DNA of 64,000 nt from NCBI RefSeq assembly GCF_900106525.1, contig NZ_FNOG01000007.1, forward strand, positions 232,288 through 296,287, read 5' to 3'. The notes under the pieces are model-generated. The model was given only the letters and a program-made list of their open reading frames with translations, had not been told where the DNA came from and did no database searches. Position numbers and translations under genes: made by a program. Each line of letters starts with the position of its first letter. The first letter of the stretch is position 1. This document shows positions 62,027 to 64,000 of the stretch, piece after piece. Source of the stretch: Lysobacter enzymogenes. GTDB taxonomy: Bacteria; Pseudomonadota; Gammaproteobacteria; Xanthomonadales; Xanthomonadaceae.

Positions 62027-63697
62027 ATGGATTCCACCCCTACCTGGTTCGCCAGCTATCCGCCGTCGATTCCCGAGCAGATCGATCCCGACGCGCTGGG
62101 CACCATCAACGACGTGCTGCGCAAGACCGTCGCCGAGTTCGGCGCGCGGCCGGCGTATTCGAACTTCGGCAAGACCCTGAGCTTCGCCGAGCTCGACGCG
62201 CTCAGCCGCCGCTTCGCCGCCTATCTGTCGTTCGACCTGCAGCTGAAGAAGGGCGACCGGGTCGCGATCATGCTGCCCAACTGCCTGCAGTACCCGGTGG
62301 CGCTGTTCGCCGCGCTGCGCGCGGGGCTGGTGGTGGTCAACGTCAATCCGCTCTACACCGCGCGCGAGCTGGCCCACCAGATCCACGACAGCGGCGCCAA
62401 GGCGCTGATCGTGGTCGACAACTTCGGCGCGACGGTGGAAGCCTCCGGCGTGGCCGCGCAGCTCGCCGGCGTGATCACCACCGGCCTGGCCGACCTGCTC
62501 GACCAGCCCAAGCGCGCGCTGATGAATTTCGCGGTCAAGTACGTCAAGCGCATGGTGCCGGACTACCGCATCGAGGGCGCGGTGCGCCTGCGCGATGCGC
62601 TCGCGGCCGGCGGCAAGCGCGAATGGGCCGACGTGCACGTCGAGTCGCAGGACCTGGCGTTCCTGCAATACACCGGCGGCACCACCGGCGTTTCCAAGGG
62701 CGCGATGCTGACCCATCGCAACATGGTCGCCAATCTGCAGCAGGTCTCGGCCTGGTTCGGCGACAAGATCCGCCCGGGCCAGGAAACCATCGTCACCGCG
62801 CTGCCGCTGTACCACGTGTTCGCGCTGACCTGTAACTGCCTGGTGTTCCTCAAGGCCGGCGGCCACAGCGTGCTGATCACCAATCCGCGCGACATGCCCG
62901 GTTTCGTCGCGGAACTGCGCAAGACGCCGTTCACCGCGATCACCGGCGTCAACACCTTGTTCAGCGGTTTGCTCAACACGCCGGGCTTCGAGCGCGTGGA
63001 CTTCTCGCAGCTGCGCATGTGCTTCGGCGGCGGCACCGCGGTGCAGCGCGCGGTGGCCGAGCGCTGGCAGCAGGTGACCGGCAAGGCGTTGGTGGAAGGC
63101 TACGGCCTGACCGAGAGCTCGCCGGTGGCGGTGGTCAATCCGATCGTCGAGGGCATGCAGTTCAACGGCGCGATCGGCGTGCCGATTCCCTCGACCCTGG
63201 CCTGCGTGATGAACGAGCAGGGCGAGCGCCTGCCGGTGGGCGAACCCGGCGAGCTGTGCCTGCAGGGCCCGCAGGTGATGAAGGGCTATTGGCGCCAGCC
63301 CGAGGAAACCGCGCGCACCATCGACCGCGACGGCTGGCTGCACACCGGCGACATCGCCCGCATCGACGAGAAAGGCTTCATCTTCCTGGTCGACCGCAAG
63401 AAGGACATGATCCTGGTGTCGGGCTTCAACGTGTATCCCAACGAAGTCGAGGATGTGATGGCGGCGATGCCGGGCATCCGCGAAGTGGCGGCGGTGGGCG
63501 TGCCGAGCGAGAAGTCGGGCGAGGCGGTCAAGCTGGTGGTGGTGCGCTCGGATCCGGCGCTGACGGTGGAGCAGATCAAGGCGTATGCGAAGGCCAATCT
63601 GACCGGCTACAAGCGGCCGCACGTGATCGAGTTCCGCAACGAGCTGCCCAAGAGCAACGTCGGCAAGATTTTGCGGCGGGAGTTGCGTGGGGGGTGA
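62027..63697 (+). CDS. fadD: Long-chain fatty acid-CoA ligase (FadD-type)
   Basis: The 556-residue enzyme activates fatty acids to acyl-CoA through an acyl-adenylate. ANL superfamily motifs are present: LQYTGGTTGVSKGAMLTH (P-loop), VEGYGLTESSPV (motif with the adenylate contact), DGWLHTGDIARID and the catalytic lysine region KSNVGKILRRELR near the C-terminus. PTWFASYPPSIPEQIDPD and the overall length match proteobacterial FadD. A TATGGT -10-like box lies at 61978-61983 and GGAG at 62011. It is alone on its strand; the sequence after it is repetitive noncoding DNA. Confidence 0.93.
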   Translation: MDSTPTWFASYPPSIPEQIDPDALGTINDVLRKTVAEFGARPAYSNFGKTLSFAELDALSRRFAAYLSFDLQLKKGDRVAIMLPNCLQYPVALFAALRAGLVVVNVNPLYTARELAHQIHDSGAKALIVVDNFGATVEASGVAAQLAGVITTGLADLLDQPKRALMNFAVKYVKRMVPDYRIEGAVRLRDALAAGGKREWADVHVESQDLAFLQYTGGTTGVSKGAMLTHRNMVANLQQVSAWFGDKIRPGQETIVTALPLYHVFALTCNCLVFLKAGGHSVLITNPRDMPGFVAELRKTPFTAITGVNTLFSGLLNTPGFERVDFSQLRMCFGGGTAVQRAVAERWQQVTGKALVEGYGLTESSPVAVVNPIVEGMQFNGAIGVPIPSTLACVMNEQGERLPVGEPGELCLQGPQVMKGYWRQPEETARTIDRDGWLHTGDIARIDEKGFIFLVDRKKDMILVSGFNVYPNEVEDVMAAMPGIREVAAVGVPSEKSGEAVKLVVVRSDPALTVEQIKAYAKANLTGYKRPHVIEFRNELPKSNVGKILRRELRGG

Positions 63698-63766
63698 TGC
63701 TGCGTCGCGGTGTGGCTGGGGGCCTGTGGTGGTGCGCGCTGTTTGAAAGTTTGCGCGCAATGCCGG

Positions 63767-63800
63767 CTGTAGGAGCGACTCAAGTCGCGGCCAACCGCAG
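63767..63800 (+). repeat. Single REP-like half element
   Basis: CTGTAGGAGCGACTCAAGTC followed by GCGGCCAACCGCAG is a variant of the element found in pairs at 25231 and 56191; here no inverted partner follows. Confidence 0.7.
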
Positions 63801-63850
63801 CGACTTAGCTCCGCCGAACTCACCCGAAGACCCCAAACTCCCAACCCGTC

Positions 63851-63870
63851 ATTCCGGCGAAAGCCGGAAT
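63851..63870. repeat. Short palindromic repeat of the GTCATTCC type
   Basis: ATTCCGGCGAAAGCCGGAAT, preceded by CCCGTC and followed by CCATTTTGATC, is the widespread dispersed repeat that in many proteobacteria reads GTCATTCCxGCGAAxGCxGGAATCCA. Confidence 0.75.
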
Positions 63871-64000
63871 CCATTTTGATCTTGCCGTTGCCGTTGCTCT
63901 TCGCTCCCCCCGCCGCCCCGAACTCGCCACAGGCAATCAGAGACCCGAAGGGCGGCGCGCAGGACGCGCGCCGTGCGCCACCCAGGCCATGGATGGCCTG

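Larger units (their letters stand above)
63698..64000. other. Repeat-rich noncoding region after fadD
   Basis: No gene is supported. One REP half-element occurs at 63767-63800 and a short palindromic repeat (ATTCCGGC...GCCGGAAT) at 63851-63870. The last bases contain CCAGGCCATGGATGGCCTG, another short palindrome. The region may extend beyond the window. Confidence 0.5.

Noticed and set aside
61766..63874. A 702-codon minus-strand frame beginning MDSGFRRNDG
   Set aside because: The start is the translated GTCATTCC palindromic repeat, a well-known artefact; the frame lies opposite an intact fadD.
63881..64000. tRNA or rRNA sequence at the right edge
   Set aside because: Only short palindromes and Pro/Gly-coding-like GC-rich sequence; no cloverleaf or conserved rRNA words.

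Overview
The window is a GC-rich (about two-thirds or more G+C) gammaproteobacterial chromosome segment, most probably from Lysobacter or a close Xanthomonadaceae relative. This is inferred from the very high GC at third codon positions, the many secreted hydrolases (a subtilase with a P-domain-like tail, an M13 lipoprotein peptidase, a GH16 plus CBM6 laminarinase), the DUF3348/DUF802/OmpA/DUF2894 gene quartet and the Xanthomonadaceae-type REP palindromes built on GTAGGAGCGGCGC. I see no rRNA, tRNA, CRISPR array, insertion sequence or prophage. Genes are packed as short operons and divergent regulator-target pairs.

Layout. 1-3020: a secreted S8 protease between two paralogous small secreted proteins that resemble detached I9-type propeptides. 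3055-4775: a secreted six-repeat propeller protein and a small secreted protein. 5303-8491: an orphan class II lanthipeptide locus (57-residue precursor with core ending SVCTGCGTIHCC, then LanM) without transporter or dedicated protease, followed by an M13 peptidase on the other strand. 11019-16907: a secreted protein, an AI-2E type exporter, an XRE regulator divergent from a FAD oxidase plus LCM-type methyltransferase pair, and another secreted protein. 17312-25207: a secreted metallo-beta-lactamase-fold lactonase-like protein, small secreted proteins, the GH16 glucanase, a TPR/transmembrane sensor-like protein, a methyltransferase and a membrane protein. 25369-32064: RidA divergent from a LysR regulator, a DUF3060 protein, and an RND efflux pump (adaptor plus permease).

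32493-39000: a six-cysteine secreted peptide, a divergent ArgP-like/LysE-ArgO-like pair, a secreted alpha/beta hydrolase, a regulator with degenerate HD-GYP and LuxR domains, an RlpA-like protein, a membrane protein and a hotdog thioesterase. 39059-41827: a 922-residue alanine/glycine-rich protein of unknown, possibly effector or translocator, type, with a decayed copy of its 3' end just downstream. 42139-45064: an AraC/VOC pair, a lipocalin-like secreted protein, a COG4705-like membrane protein and a tiny membrane protein.

45346-49780 is, in my view, the most interesting block: four overlapping genes encoding DUF3348, a MotA/ExbB-like four-helix channel with a tail of about 620 residues (DUF802), a MotB-like OmpA protein that keeps the proton-carrying Asp, and DUF2894. 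It looks like an uncharacterised ion-driven rotary motor of Zorya AB-like design. 49826-54483: a TetR/O-methyltransferase divergent pair and a three-gene methyltransferase/GNAT/BBE-oxidase operon. 54922-64000: FabV enoyl reductase (TTG start), a REP pair, an acyltransferase-3 protein, an esterase, an ABC-F ATPase, a PUA/EVE-like small protein, an orphan CheD/CNF1-like deamidase candidate and a FadD-type acyl-CoA ligase, ending in repeat-rich noncoding DNA.

All family assignments rest on reading translated motifs from memory. No database search was run.
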